Below are positions 4,608-11,364 of a stretch of DNA of 15,774 nucleotides, in pieces. Origin of the DNA: Candidatus Sungiibacteriota bacterium (GTDB lineage Bacteria > Patescibacteriota > Minisyncoccia > Sungbacterales > JACQCQ01); the NCBI GenBank assembly GCA_016181565.1, contig JACOZA010000083.1:1-15774 (forward strand). The letters are read 5' to 3'. A model generated the notes under the pieces. It was not told where the DNA came from. It did no database searches and saw only the letters and a program-made list of their open reading frames with translations. The stretch's first letter is position 1. Every line of letters begins with the position of its first letter. A program made the translations under genes and the position numbers.

Positions 4608-5284
4608 CATACCACTACTGCTTTCGCAGCTCCGCAAACTTGCGGATTTGATGGTCTGGACTTTCTCTTCACCCTTCGATTCTACTCGGGGTGCTCGCCA
4701 TTAAGTCTCTACACCTTCCTTAGCTGAAGCTTAGGCAAGGCAGGCCTGCCGAAAACTTTAACTAAGGGTTGGCTCGGGATTACCACCGCCGGCGGCTTCC
4801 CCGAATTTGACGAGTGTCGCAGAGAGATTGCTCTCTTTGCAGCCCATTGCGAGATTAAATTCCACGCGTCGCGATAAGTGGCGGACTTTGGTTTTCGCTG
4901 ACGCGCCGTAGCTTCGGCAAGGTATACTGAACTGCCGTAGCTAATGAATACATTTACCGGAAAAACGTAGAAGATATCTTGCTTCGGCACATAAACTAGC
5001 GCGAAGTCAAAATCTGTTGGCTGATACAATTTGCGCAACATCAGGCGGCGATTCGTTTTTGTCTGCCGGACATCAACGACATAATTGTGTGAAGCCTTAT
5101 CAAACCAAGCACATTTGACTTGAATCTTCACAAGCGACCCCGTGACGTCAAAAACCATATCATATGGCAGTCGATCGCCAAGAGGGGTCAGAACTTCCCA
5201 GCCTCGTTCTAGGGCAGACAGGATTGCTGCCTGCTCTGCGATATCCCCCTTTAGCTTTGTATTCATTTTTTAATCACCTTCTCG
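4608..5284 (-). ncRNA. Group I self-splicing intron (IC3-like) in tRNA-fMet
   Basis: A 677-nt intron. Core elements resemble my memory of the cyanobacterial tRNA-Leu intron: P-like TTCGGGGAAGCC within 4791-4807, Q-like GTAATCCCGAGCCAACC within 4766-4784, R-like GGAAGGTGTAGAGACTTA within 4699-4722, and S-like GAAGAGAAAGTCC within 4653-4674. Pairing between AGACT of R and AGTCC of S would give P7. A P9-type hairpin CTGC-GAAA-GCAG with a GNRA loop is at 4618-4629. The intron ends in G (4608). The internal guide sequence was not placed with confidence. It contains the endonuclease gene, whose 3' end overlaps P, Q and R. Confidence 0.9.
4709..5266 (-). CDS. Intron-encoded PD-(D/E)XK homing endonuclease (I-Ssp6803I type)
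   Basis: A 185-residue protein encoded wholly inside the tRNA-fMet intron. The N-terminal ~145 residues match the PDDEXK_5 family of group I intron endonucleases: MNTKLKGDIAEQAAILSALE with E11, then LPYDMVF with D36, then KIQVK with Q49 and K51. The Q-V-K form, with Gln in place of the second acidic residue, is the pattern I recall for I-Ssp6803I, which is encoded in a cyanobacterial tRNA-fMet intron. Such enzymes cut intronless alleles so the intron is copied in. The last ~38 residues (from about SSNSGKPPAVV) are translated from the P, Q and R elements and look like a consequence of the overlap. The start ATG at 5266 has AAGGTG about 8 nt upstream, only a few nt after the 5' splice site. All catalytic residues are present, so it may be active. 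Confidence 0.92.
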   Translation of the reverse strand: MNTKLKGDIAEQAAILSALERGWEVLTPLGDRLPYDMVFDVTGSLVKIQVKCAWFDKASHNYVVDVRQTKTNRRLMLRKLYQPTDFDFALVYVPKQDIFYVFPVNVFISYGSSVYLAEATARQRKPKSATYRDAWNLISQWAAKRAISLRHSSNSGKPPAVVIPSQPLVKVFGRPALPKLQLRKV

Positions 5285-5321
5285 AGCCTTGCGAGATACT
5301 ACTTCTCCATCCCGCGTTGCC

Positions 5322-5349
5322 AGTATATTCGTTTTCAATTAATTTTCAA
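5322..5349 (-). promoter_or_regulatory. Promoter of tRNA-fMet
   Basis: Minus strand: -35 TTGAAA (5349-5344), a 16-nt spacer, and -10 TATACT (5327-5322), five nt before the tRNA 5' end. Both boxes match the consensus at 5 of 6 positions. The very short distance implies little or no 5' leader. Confidence 0.7.
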
Positions 5350-5374
5350 GCCAAGCGCTGCTGTTGATCTATAT

Positions 5375-5896
5375 TTAGATGTAATTCAACTCGCGAAATG
5401 CCTTCTCATAACCCTGGATGGCTTCAAGAGCTTCACGGCGCGTCGGCGGTTCACCCGTGCCGTGCGCCAAGCGGTTGCGGATTTTATGCGCTCTCCAGAC
5501 GTCATCAATGGCCACAAGCTCGGCTGAATTGATCTGACGCAGTCGATCGCCCATCGTATCGCCGATGTAGCCGGAGGCCTTAAGAATTTTATCCAAGATC
5601 GCATCGGCTTGTAAAACCGCCAGCGCCCAGTCGGCGGGATTGGATGAGGCGAGTTTTTCCTGCACATCCAGCCAGGGCTTGGCCACAATTTCTTGAATCA
5701 CGGCGTTTTTCTCCTGCACCTCGACTATGTCCTGGGGGACCACCAAAGCTTTCAGCCTAATAAGCGTCGAAATATACCAGTAGGCGGCGGCTGCGCTCAC
5801 AAGAACCGCAAGGATTTTCAAACCGAATATGATACTCACCCAATCCAAGCTGGCGAGAAAACCCACGAGCTGAAAATAATAGTAGAGCGGATCCAT
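5375..5896 (-). CDS. Membrane-anchored protein with HEPN-like R-x4-H motif
   Basis: A 173-residue protein. Residues ~20-45 form one strong transmembrane segment (IIFGLKILAVLVSAAAAYWY). The rest is a helical soluble domain. Residues ~70-110 contain amphipathic helices (PADWALAVLQADAILDKILK). The C-terminal helix pair contains AHKIRNRLAHGTG, giving R140-N-x3-H145. This is the R(x4-6)H signature of HEPN nucleases and is also seen in related non-catalytic RN-x-x-x-H domains. The motif followed by EAIQGYEKAFREL fits the HEPN helical end. The family identity is inferred from the motif, not from a search. It is the first gene downstream of gatA, 48 nt away, and could share that transcript. It may be an RNA-binding or RNase-like membrane protein, or a structural HEPN-like domain. 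Function is not established. Confidence 0.75.
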   Translation of the reverse strand: MDPLYYYFQLVGFLASLDWVSIIFGLKILAVLVSAAAAYWYISTLIRLKALVVPQDIVEVQEKNAVIQEIVAKPWLDVQEKLASSNPADWALAVLQADAILDKILKASGYIGDTMGDRLRQINSAELVAIDDVWRAHKIRNRLAHGTGEPPTRREALEAIQGYEKAFRELNYI

Positions 5897-5905
5897 GTCT
5901 GCAAA

Positions 5906-5949
5906 AATTTCTAATTACTAATTTCTAATGACATCGTTGAATTTCTAAA
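5906..5949. repeat. Short AT-rich direct repeats between two genes
   Basis: AATTTCTAA occurs three times (from 5906, 5920 and 5940) in the 48-bp gap between gatA and the HEPN-like gene. The first two copies are extended to AATTTCTAAT and are four nt apart. Confidence 0.7.
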
Positions 5950-7390
5950 ATATTTTACCCAGCACTGACTCGCAGACTTTGGAAACGCCGAGAAGCCTCG
6001 CCTCATCGAACCACGAACCGATAATCTGCAAACCGACAGGCAGTGCCCGCCCCGCCTCCGCAACCGTGCCGCAGGGCAGGGAGAGCGCCGGCACGCCGGA
6101 CAAGTTAACCGCCACCGTGTAGATGTCTTCCAGATACATGGCGAGGGGATCACTCGACTTGGCGCCGAAAGGAAACGCCACGGACGGCGTCGTCGGCCCC
6201 ATCAGCACATCAACGTCTTTAAAGGCATCTTCAAAATCCCGCCGAATGAGACGACGGACTTTTTGCGCTTTTAAATAGTAGGCGTCGTAGTAACCGTGCG
6301 ACAAGACGTAGGTCCCCATCATGATGCGGCGCTTGGGTTCCGCTCCGAAGCCTCGATCGCGCGTGTCTTTATAAAAGTCGAGAATAGTTTTGGAGGGTGC
6401 GCTGGCAAAACCGTAGCGCAGTCCGTCAAATCGCGCGAGATTAGCGGAAACCTCGGCGGGCATCACGATGTAGTAAGCCGCGAGCGCCTCGGCTGCATGC
6501 GGCAAAGAAATTTCAGCGACCCGCGCTCCTGCTGTTTCGAATTTCTTGAGTGCGGCGCGGACGGTATCGGACAGGCGCGGATCAAGACCTTGGCCGAAAT
6601 ATTCCTTAGGGACGCCAATCCGCAATCCTGCGAGAGATACGGGACTGGGAGTCTCCACCGGTTTTTCAGAGCTCGTCGCATCATACCGATCATGGCCGGC
6701 AACGGCCTGATAGACGAGAGCCGTATCCTCCACGTTCTTTGCCAGCGGGCCGATCTGGTCAAGCGATGAGGCCATGGCGACGAGGCCATGGCGCGACACG
6801 CGTCCGTATGTCGGCTTCATGCCGACGACACCGGTGAAAGCCGCAGGTTGGCGAATCGAGCCGCCGGTATCTGAACCCAGCGCCGCCAGAGCCAAATCCC
6901 CCGCCACGGCAGCCGCTGACCCCCCAGAGGAGCCACCCGGAACGCGCGAGGTATCACGCGGATTTTGGGTCGGTCCGAATGCCGAATTCTCGGTCGAGGA
7001 GCCCATGGCGAACTCATCAAGATTGGTTTTACCGAGTATCACCGCGCCGGCAGTTTTCAGCCGCGCAACCACCGTCGCGTCATACGAAGCAATGTAGGGC
7101 TCGAGTATTCGAGAGCCCGAGGTTAGAGGAAGGTCTTTGACTAGAATATTGTCTTTGACTGCCATGGGAATCCCCGCCAGCGCCGGCAGCGGCAGGCCTT
7201 CTGCAATTCCCCGGTCAACTATCTTGGCGGATGCCCGCGCAATTTCTTCGGCGACAAAAAGGTAACTGTGGATCTCGTGATCCCTTCTAGAAATTGCGGC
7301 AAGATACGCATTCGTCAGCTCCACCGCCGAAAAATCTTTCCGCCTTAGTCCTTCAACTGCCCCAGCGACGGTCAGTGCTTCAATCCTCAT
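5945..7390 (-). CDS. gatA: Glutamyl-tRNA(Gln) amidotransferase subunit A
   Basis: The amidase subunit of GatCAB, which hydrolyses glutamine and passes ammonia to Glu-tRNA(Gln) and/or Asp-tRNA(Asn). With the start at ATG 7390 the protein has 481 residues. The amidase-signature triad then falls at K79 (AGIPMAVKDN), S154 or S155 (PGGSSGGSAAA) and S178 (DTGGSIRQPAAFTG), the standard numbering of the family, which supports this start over the in-frame ATG at 7480. The gene overlaps the end of gatC by 11 nt with no Shine-Dalgarno, so translational coupling is likely. No gatB is in the window. It lies in a ligA-gatC-gatA series on the minus strand. Confidence 0.97.
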   Translation of the reverse strand: MRIEALTVAGAVEGLRRKDFSAVELTNAYLAAISRRDHEIHSYLFVAEEIARASAKIVDRGIAEGLPLPALAGIPMAVKDNILVKDLPLTSGSRILEPYIASYDATVVARLKTAGAVILGKTNLDEFAMGSSTENSAFGPTQNPRDTSRVPGGSSGGSAAAVAGDLALAALGSDTGGSIRQPAAFTGVVGMKPTYGRVSRHGLVAMASSLDQIGPLAKNVEDTALVYQAVAGHDRYDATSSEKPVETPSPVSLAGLRIGVPKEYFGQGLDPRLSDTVRAALKKFETAGARVAEISLPHAAEALAAYYIVMPAEVSANLARFDGLRYGFASAPSKTILDFYKDTRDRGFGAEPKRRIMMGTYVLSHGYYDAYYLKAQKVRRLIRRDFEDAFKDVDVLMGPTTPSVAFPFGAKSSDPLAMYLEDIYTVAVNLSGVPALSLPCGTVAEAGRALPVGLQIIGSWFDEARLLGVSKVCESVLGKIF

Positions 7391-7685
7391 AGCCAAAAAT
7401 TTTAGAAACAACCAGGTAGCCGCGCTCATCGGAGTTTGAAAAAGCGGTTCGGAGATCCTCGGGATCTCCCAGAGGAGCAAAAACTTCTTTATCCCGGCGC
7501 AGGCTATTGGTTAAATCGGTGCCGCCGGTGACGGGTATAACCGCGTCGGTCGGGACGGACTGCAGAGCTGCCACAAAGTCAAGAAGGGACGGGAGTTCCT
7601 TCTCAAAACGCGAAAGTTCTCCCTCCGCCAAATGTATCCGCGCAAGATCGGCTAGGTGCTCTAGGCTTTCTCTGGAGAGGGACAT
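7380..7685 (-). CDS. gatC: Glutamyl-tRNA(Gln) amidotransferase subunit C
   Basis: A 101-residue protein, the usual GatC length. It wraps around GatA and GatB and stabilises the complex. The N-terminal helices (LEHLADLARIHLAEGELSRF) and the central VPTDAVIPVTGGTDLTNSLRRD segment match the family, including the conserved L-R-x-D after the linker. The last residues overlap the gatA start by 11 nt. The start ATG is 7685-7683, 19 nt after the ligA stop, so ligA, gatC and gatA probably share a transcript. The C-terminal tail (DERGYLVVSKIFGYED) ends with the usual hydrophobic-basic V-x-K-x-x pattern. Confidence 0.96.
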   Translation of the reverse strand: MSLSRESLEHLADLARIHLAEGELSRFEKELPSLLDFVAALQSVPTDAVIPVTGGTDLTNSLRRDKEVFAPLGDPEDLRTAFSNSDERGYLVVSKIFGYED

Positions 7686-7704
7686 GATGTTCTCATTCTA
7701 TCGC

Positions 7705-9777
7705 TCATCCCAATAATTTCAAAAAATCTCTTTCCGAGACGGTTTTGACCCTAAGTCTCTCGGCCTCGGTAAGTTTTGAACCCGGGTCCTCGCCGACAAC
7801 AACGTAATCGGTCCTGGATGAAACCGAACCCGACACGGCGCCGCCGCGGTCGCGAATTTTTCGTTTTGCTTCATCCCGCGTCATAGTTCGCAGGCTTCCG
7901 GTCAGCACGAAAGTTTTCCCGCCGAGCGCCTGGGGCGCCGCCCCGCGGACTTCCGCCTGCGGCCGCACGCCAACCTCCTTCAGTTTTGCAAGCAGGGCGC
8001 GATGGCGCGAATCCTGGAACCAGTCCTGTATGCTTGAGGCAACGACAGCTCCCACATCGCGCACCGCTGTCAGCTCATCCATCGAGGCGCGAGCCAGCGC
8101 TGGAAGATCCCCAAAATGTTTGGCGAGATCAATCGCCGTTTCCTCGCCCACGTGCTGAATCCCCAGCGCAAAAATAAAACGAGGAAGCGTGACCTTTTTT
8201 CTTTCGGCAATGGCGCGAATCAAATTGTCCGCTGACCGCTCCCCGAAGCGCTCGAGTATGGCTATATCTTCTTTCTTCAGCGAGAAGAGATCGGCGGCGT
8301 CTCGGATTAATCCCTGATCCAGGAGGACATCCACAATTTTGGGCCCCAGTCCCTGAATGTCAAAAGCGCCCCGCGAAACAAAGTGGTAAATTCGCTCACG
8401 CTGCACTGCCGCGCATCGGGAATTTGAACAGCGATATGCCACCTCGCCCTCTTTCTTTATAACTTTCGAGCCGCAGATCGGGCACTTGGAGGGCATATGA
8501 AACGCGCGAGCGCCCCGGGGGCGAAGTTTTTCTATGACGCCCGTTACCGCCGGGATGACATCGCCCGCTCGCTTTACAATCACGGTATCTCCGATTTTGA
8601 CGCCGAGACGCTCAATTTCGTCTTGGTTATGCAAAGTCGCTCGCGACACCGTAACCCCGCCGATCAGCACCGGATCCATAACCGCCACGGGAGTCAGAAC
8701 GCCGGTCCTGCCCACCTGCACAATAATGTCGCGGAGTACGGTTGTCCCTTCTTCCGCTTCAAATTTGAAAGCCATGGCGCCTCGCGGCGCCTTTCCGACC
8801 ACACCGAGCTTCTCAAAGTCAGCAGTCCGATTTATCTGGACCACAATGCCATCAATCAAATATGGGAGTTTATCGCGTTTTTTTGCGACAGCCCGCCAAA
8901 AGTCGACGACCCCGCCGAGGTCCCCGCAAGTTCTCGTTAAATCAACGGTTTTAAATCCGAGAGCCTTGGCCGCCAAGTGCTCTTCCTCGTGAGTTTCCAA
9001 CCCCAGATCGGTCACAAGATCGTACGCCAAAAAATCGAGCTTCCGCGACGCGGCAACTTTTGGATCAAGCTGCCGCACGGAGCCGGCCGCGATATTTCGC
9101 GGATTGGCGTAGGGCAGGAGGCCTTTTTTCTTCTGCTCGCGGTTGGCCGCGTCAAACGCGGCGCGCGTCATGTAAATCTCCCCGCGCATCTCAAGACGCT
9201 GCGGCAGATTTTTTACGGCCTTGGCGACGCGCGGAAATTGGCGCAGGATTTCGCGAATGTCGCGGGACACGCGGCTGATGCGCTCGATATCGCCGACCAG
9301 CGATAGCGGGACCGATTCGACGGTTTTTACGTTCTCGGTGACATCCTCACCCGTCGCTCCATCGCCGCGGGTTGAAGCGCGAACCAGTAAGGCGTTTTCG
9401 TATTCAAGTGAAATCGCAAAACCATCGACCTTCAACTCCGCGAAGTATTCGAGTTTTAGGCGCGGCTCAAGCCGGCGCAGCCGCTCTTCCCATTGGGCCA
9501 GCTCCTCGACCGTAAAGGCATCATTCAATGAGAGCATCCGCAGGCGATGGTCGACTTTTTTGAATTTGGCGAGCGCCTTGCCGCCGACGCGCTGGGTGGG
9601 AGAATCGGGCGTTATTAAGTCCGGGAATTCATCCTCCAGTTTGGCAAGCTGGTTCTTCAGCGAGTCAAATGCCGCATCCGAAAGCTCCTGCCGGTCGAGC
9701 ACGTGGTACAAGTAGCGGTGATGATTAATCTCCGAGCGCAGTTTATCAACGCGTTTTTTCGCCTCACTTTTGTCCAT
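7705..9777 (-). CDS. ligA: NAD-dependent DNA ligase
   Basis: Seals nicks in replication and repair using NAD+. The 690 residues contain all domains in order: Ia (YHVLDRQELSDAAFDSL), the adenylation domain with the nucleotidyl-accepting lysine K116 in ELKVDG and the STRGDGATGEDVT loop, the OB fold (QVGRTGVLTPVA, ~354-365), a zinc finger with C432, C435, C450 and C455, helix-hairpin-helix repeats (FDIQGLG, LERFGERSADNLI, LGIQHVGEETA) and a BRCT domain (~610-690, GKTFVLTGSL). There is an insertion of about 25 residues (~163-190) before LEMRGEIYM, compared with typical LigA. The start ATG is 9777-9775 with no Shine-Dalgarno. It is the first gene of the ligA-gatC-gatA series. A terminal-repeat element begins 68 bp upstream. 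Confidence 0.98.
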   Translation of the reverse strand: MDKSEAKKRVDKLRSEINHHRYLYHVLDRQELSDAAFDSLKNQLAKLEDEFPDLITPDSPTQRVGGKALAKFKKVDHRLRMLSLNDAFTVEELAQWEERLRRLEPRLKLEYFAELKVDGFAISLEYENALLVRASTRGDGATGEDVTENVKTVESVPLSLVGDIERISRVSRDIREILRQFPRVAKAVKNLPQRLEMRGEIYMTRAAFDAANREQKKKGLLPYANPRNIAAGSVRQLDPKVAASRKLDFLAYDLVTDLGLETHEEEHLAAKALGFKTVDLTRTCGDLGGVVDFWRAVAKKRDKLPYLIDGIVVQINRTADFEKLGVVGKAPRGAMAFKFEAEEGTTVLRDIIVQVGRTGVLTPVAVMDPVLIGGVTVSRATLHNQDEIERLGVKIGDTVIVKRAGDVIPAVTGVIEKLRPRGARAFHMPSKCPICGSKVIKKEGEVAYRCSNSRCAAVQRERIYHFVSRGAFDIQGLGPKIVDVLLDQGLIRDAADLFSLKKEDIAILERFGERSADNLIRAIAERKKVTLPRFIFALGIQHVGEETAIDLAKHFGDLPALARASMDELTAVRDVGAVVASSIQDWFQDSRHRALLAKLKEVGVRPQAEVRGAAPQALGGKTFVLTGSLRTMTRDEAKRKIRDRGGAVSGSVSSRTDYVVVGEDPGSKLTEAERLRVKTVSERDFLKLLG

Positions 9778-9844
9778 GAGATAAAATGACTTTCACATTC
9801 TAAAGAGGTGCTCCGAAAACACCCAACGGCTGCGTCCTATCATA

Positions 9845-9990
9845 CCGGGTAGTAGAACTTCGGATACGGATTGAAGTCGCCTGTTAAAAAATCTAGCGCA
9901 ATTATCTACCCAGAAGTTTTCAAAATCAAAGGTTGTTGTTACTTCTTATTTCCGAGGTTTCCCTGCCTGCCGGCAGGCAGGACTACCCGG
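9845..9990. mobile_element. MITE-like element A with terminal inverted repeats
   Basis: The left end, CCGGGTAGTAGAACTTCGGA (9845-9864), is matched in inverse by 9982-9990 plus 9951-9961, which give CCGGGTAGT and GAAACCTCGGA once the 20-bp palindrome at 9962-9981 is removed (17 of 20 positions). Both ends are flanked by a direct CATA (9841-9844 and 9991-9994). The interior (~86 bp, AT-rich) has no gene. It shares its ends with element B at 13364-13495 but not its interior. Confidence 0.65.
9962..9981. repeat. 20-bp palindrome, copy 2
   Basis: CCTGCCTGCCGGCAGGCAGG, identical to 3637-3656. It sits inside the right terminal repeat of element A. Confidence 0.95.
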
Positions 9991-10028
9991 CATACAATAC
10001 CTCAAATTTCCGCGCCTTATGATTTGCG

Positions 10029-10724
10029 TCAATAGATAATCTGAAACGCGCGCTTGACAGTCTTAAAATCATCAACGCAATCAGACCAGCCAATGCTTTT
10101 GATTCTTGTTTTGCCGTCGTATTTGTAGGTGTAGACGTTCACCACCTGGGAGTTTGGGTTCACGGCGCACCCACCTGAAAGTCTATCGGTGTAAATCCCG
10201 GGTTGGTAGGTGGGCGGACCCGGATCCCCTGGACAGGGGTTCACATTATCCGAAGGAGGGTTGGGAATGCAGATATCGCGCCGGACGCGATCCCGATACA
10301 GAATGACTTCCAGCGCCTGATCGCTGGCATAGAGCGCCCGGTATGATCTTGCGAGTTCTCCCGAGATGCGCAGTTCCGTAAAAAGGACGTTGAAAATCCC
10401 CAAACTGATGGTCATCAATACCGAAAGCACTAAAATCACCAGGAGCAAGGTAATGCCTTGCGCTCGCGGAGCGAATACAAAATTCAAAATGTCCCGAACA
10501 TATCCCGAACGAAGTAAGGTTAAAGTTTGTAATCCCGCACTGTCCGTGAAGGACGAGCTGGTATTTTCGGATTGTCGGGCGGGATATAACGGGATCTTCG
10601 CAACTGGTAACCGCTCACTGCGTTCGCGGACAATTGCGGGACAAAAGTTAAAATGAATGTAGCGCTGGAAGCGCCTTCCAAAATTTTGATTTTTGATTTT
10701 TAATTTTTGATTTTTAGCGGTCAT
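10029..10724 (-). CDS. PilX/GspK-like minor prepilin
   Basis: A type IV pilus minor pilin-like membrane protein. The N-terminal hydrophobic helix GITLLLVILVLSVLMTISLG has cleavage between G and I, with Leu rather than Glu at +5, as in PilX/GspK-type pilins. It is followed by FTELRISGELARSYRALYASDQALEVIL, the usual YxADSGxE-like region. A Cys-rich globular end follows (CIPNPP, NPCPGD, GGCAV). The ATG at 10724 overlaps the upstream stop as ATGA, suggesting coupling. It would give 231 residues and a leader of about 90 residues, far longer than normal. A TTG at 10487 would give the usual short leader (11 residues). The intervening DNA is repeat-rich (KNQKLKIKNQN and RERSER codings) and may be an insertion. 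It is the last gene of the pilin series and is followed by element A. Confidence 0.82.
   Translation of the reverse strand: MTAKNQKLKIKNQNFGRRFQRYIHFNFCPAIVRERSERLPVAKIPLYPARQSENTSSSFTDSAGLQTLTLLRSGYVRDILNFVFAPRAQGITLLLVILVLSVLMTISLGIFNVLFTELRISGELARSYRALYASDQALEVILYRDRVRRDICIPNPPSDNVNPCPGDPGPPTYQPGIYTDRLSGGCAVNPNSQVVNVYTYKYDGKTRIKSIGWSDCVDDFKTVKRAFQIIY
10684..10716. repeat. AT-rich tandem-like repeat in the prepilin leader region
   Basis: TTTTTGAT-type units repeat with TTTTTAAT variants. On the minus strand they read AAAAATCA/AAAAATTA and would encode the lysine- and asparagine-rich start of the 10724 ORF. A GGAAG/CTTCC-type hairpin follows at about 10669-10681. Confidence 0.7.
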
Positions 10725-11359
10725 AGGTCTCTCACGCGCTGGGTCACCGTAGTTTGCAGTTTGAAACTCGACTGAAGCTGTACCCTCGGATCTTTTGAGG
10801 CGCCGGAAATGACGACTGTTACTCGAGGCTGTCCGTCGGCCGGGCCGGGCGCGTCTCCCTTGATATAGAAAAAGAGCTGACTGATATTGATACCGGCCGC
10901 CGTCAAAGGAACACCTGCCACTGCGCAAGTATCCTGAAAAGAATCAACGCGACGCAAAATAGCCCCGCCTGATAAACAATACCAGATATCTTCCCCAGAG
11001 GCGCTGCGAAAATACATTTTCCCGCACTGTTGCATGCCGCCGAAGGGCTGGCAGTTTGCGGGCCGATACAGCGTGCCTTGGCGCAGCTCTTTGGTCATAA
11101 ACTCGACAGCGTAGCGGATATTATCTTGAACATTTTGAATATTGGAGGATTTCTCCTGTGCCGTTTTAATGGCGAGTGTGATGCCGATCGAAGAGACCAC
11201 CACCACTGAAAAAATTCCGGTTGAAATGACCATTTCTAGCAGGGTAAACCCTGCTAGAAATCTCGCCCGCGCTTCGCGCGCCCGAAGGGCCTTGGGGCGG
11301 GCTATTTCTAAAGGGGTAAACTCGTCTTCTTTTAATTTTTTTAGCAGCCGGCGGTACAT
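10721..11359 (-). CDS. PilW/GspJ-like prepilin
   Basis: A 212-residue type IV prepilin-like protein. The leader ends in RFLAG37, followed by F38-T-L-L-E42 (Glu at +5) and the hydrophobic helix MVISTGIFSVVVVSSIGITLAI. Then comes the heptad-like region EKSSNIQNVQDNIRYAVEFMTKELRQG, typical of minor pseudopilins of the J/W type, and a beta-rich C-terminal domain with four Cys. The 36-residue leader is long and contains EFTPLEIARPKALR, encoded by an inverted copy of the cleavage-motif DNA. FLAGFTLLEM itself is encoded by a perfect 13-bp inverted repeat (11232-11261). The start ATG 11359 has AGGA 5 nt upstream. It lies 5 nt after the PilV-like gene and overlaps the PilX-like gene by 4 nt, an operon arrangement. 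Confidence 0.9.
   Translation of the reverse strand: MYRRLLKKLKEDEFTPLEIARPKALRAREARARFLAGFTLLEMVISTGIFSVVVVSSIGITLAIKTAQEKSSNIQNVQDNIRYAVEFMTKELRQGTLYRPANCQPFGGMQQCGKMYFRSASGEDIWYCLSGGAILRRVDSFQDTCAVAGVPLTAAGINISQLFFYIKGDAPGPADGQPRVTVVISGASKDPRVQLQSSFKLQTTVTQRVRDL
11232..11261. repeat. Perfect 13-bp inverted repeat encoding the prepilin cleavage site
   Basis: The arms ATTTCTAGCAGGG and CCCTGCTAGAAAT flank TAAA. On the minus strand they encode FLAG/FTLLEM. Related sequence occurs in the other pilin genes and, non-coding, at 14538-14569. Confidence 0.92.
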
Positions 11360-11364
11360 ATGTC

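Larger units (their letters stand above)
4568..5316 (-). tRNA. Initiator tRNA-fMet (CAT) split by a group I intron
   Basis: The 5' exon is 5316-5285 and the 3' exon 4607-4568. Joined, they give 72 nt: acceptor CGCGGGA/TCCCGCA, D-stem GAGA/TCTC, anticodon stem CAAGG/CCTTG with loop CT-CATAA, variable AGATC, T-arm CCGGG-TGCAAAT-CCCGG, and A73. C1 opposes A72, the unpaired first position that marks bacterial initiator tRNAs, while the other six acceptor pairs are perfect. No CCA is encoded. The intron sits between U33 and C34, fitting the group I rule that the 5' exon ends in U and the intron ends in G. Oddities: the D-loop is short (AGTAGTA, no GG pair) and position 55 is G instead of U. The promoter is at 5322-5349. 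Confidence 0.95.

Noticed and set aside
4481..4672. 63-codon minus-strand ORF
   Set aside because: It is the translation of the tRNA-fMet 3' exon, intron end and 3' hairpin. The LRSRVQIPVPQ string is a typical product of reading a T-arm as protein.
4608..4680. RNase P RNA or tmRNA, suggested by GAGAAAGTCC
   Set aside because: The flanking elements match a group I intron end (S element and P9 GNRA hairpin) followed by a tRNA 3' exon, and no other RNase P or tmRNA landmarks are present.
7380..7390. UGA recoding (Gracilibacteria-type code)
   Set aside because: TGA ends gatC and the PilW-like gene at sensible lengths, so the standard code fits.
8497..8992. Plus-strand ORFs opposite ligA
   Set aside because: Shadow frames of ligA. 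The ligase is complete and unambiguous in the minus frame.
9845..9990. Ordinary terminator of the pilus operon
   Set aside because: The long inverted repeats lack a T-run, are 126-146 bp apart end to end, and recur with the same CATA flanks at 13364. A mobile-element-like reading fits better, although a regulatory stem-loop is not excluded.
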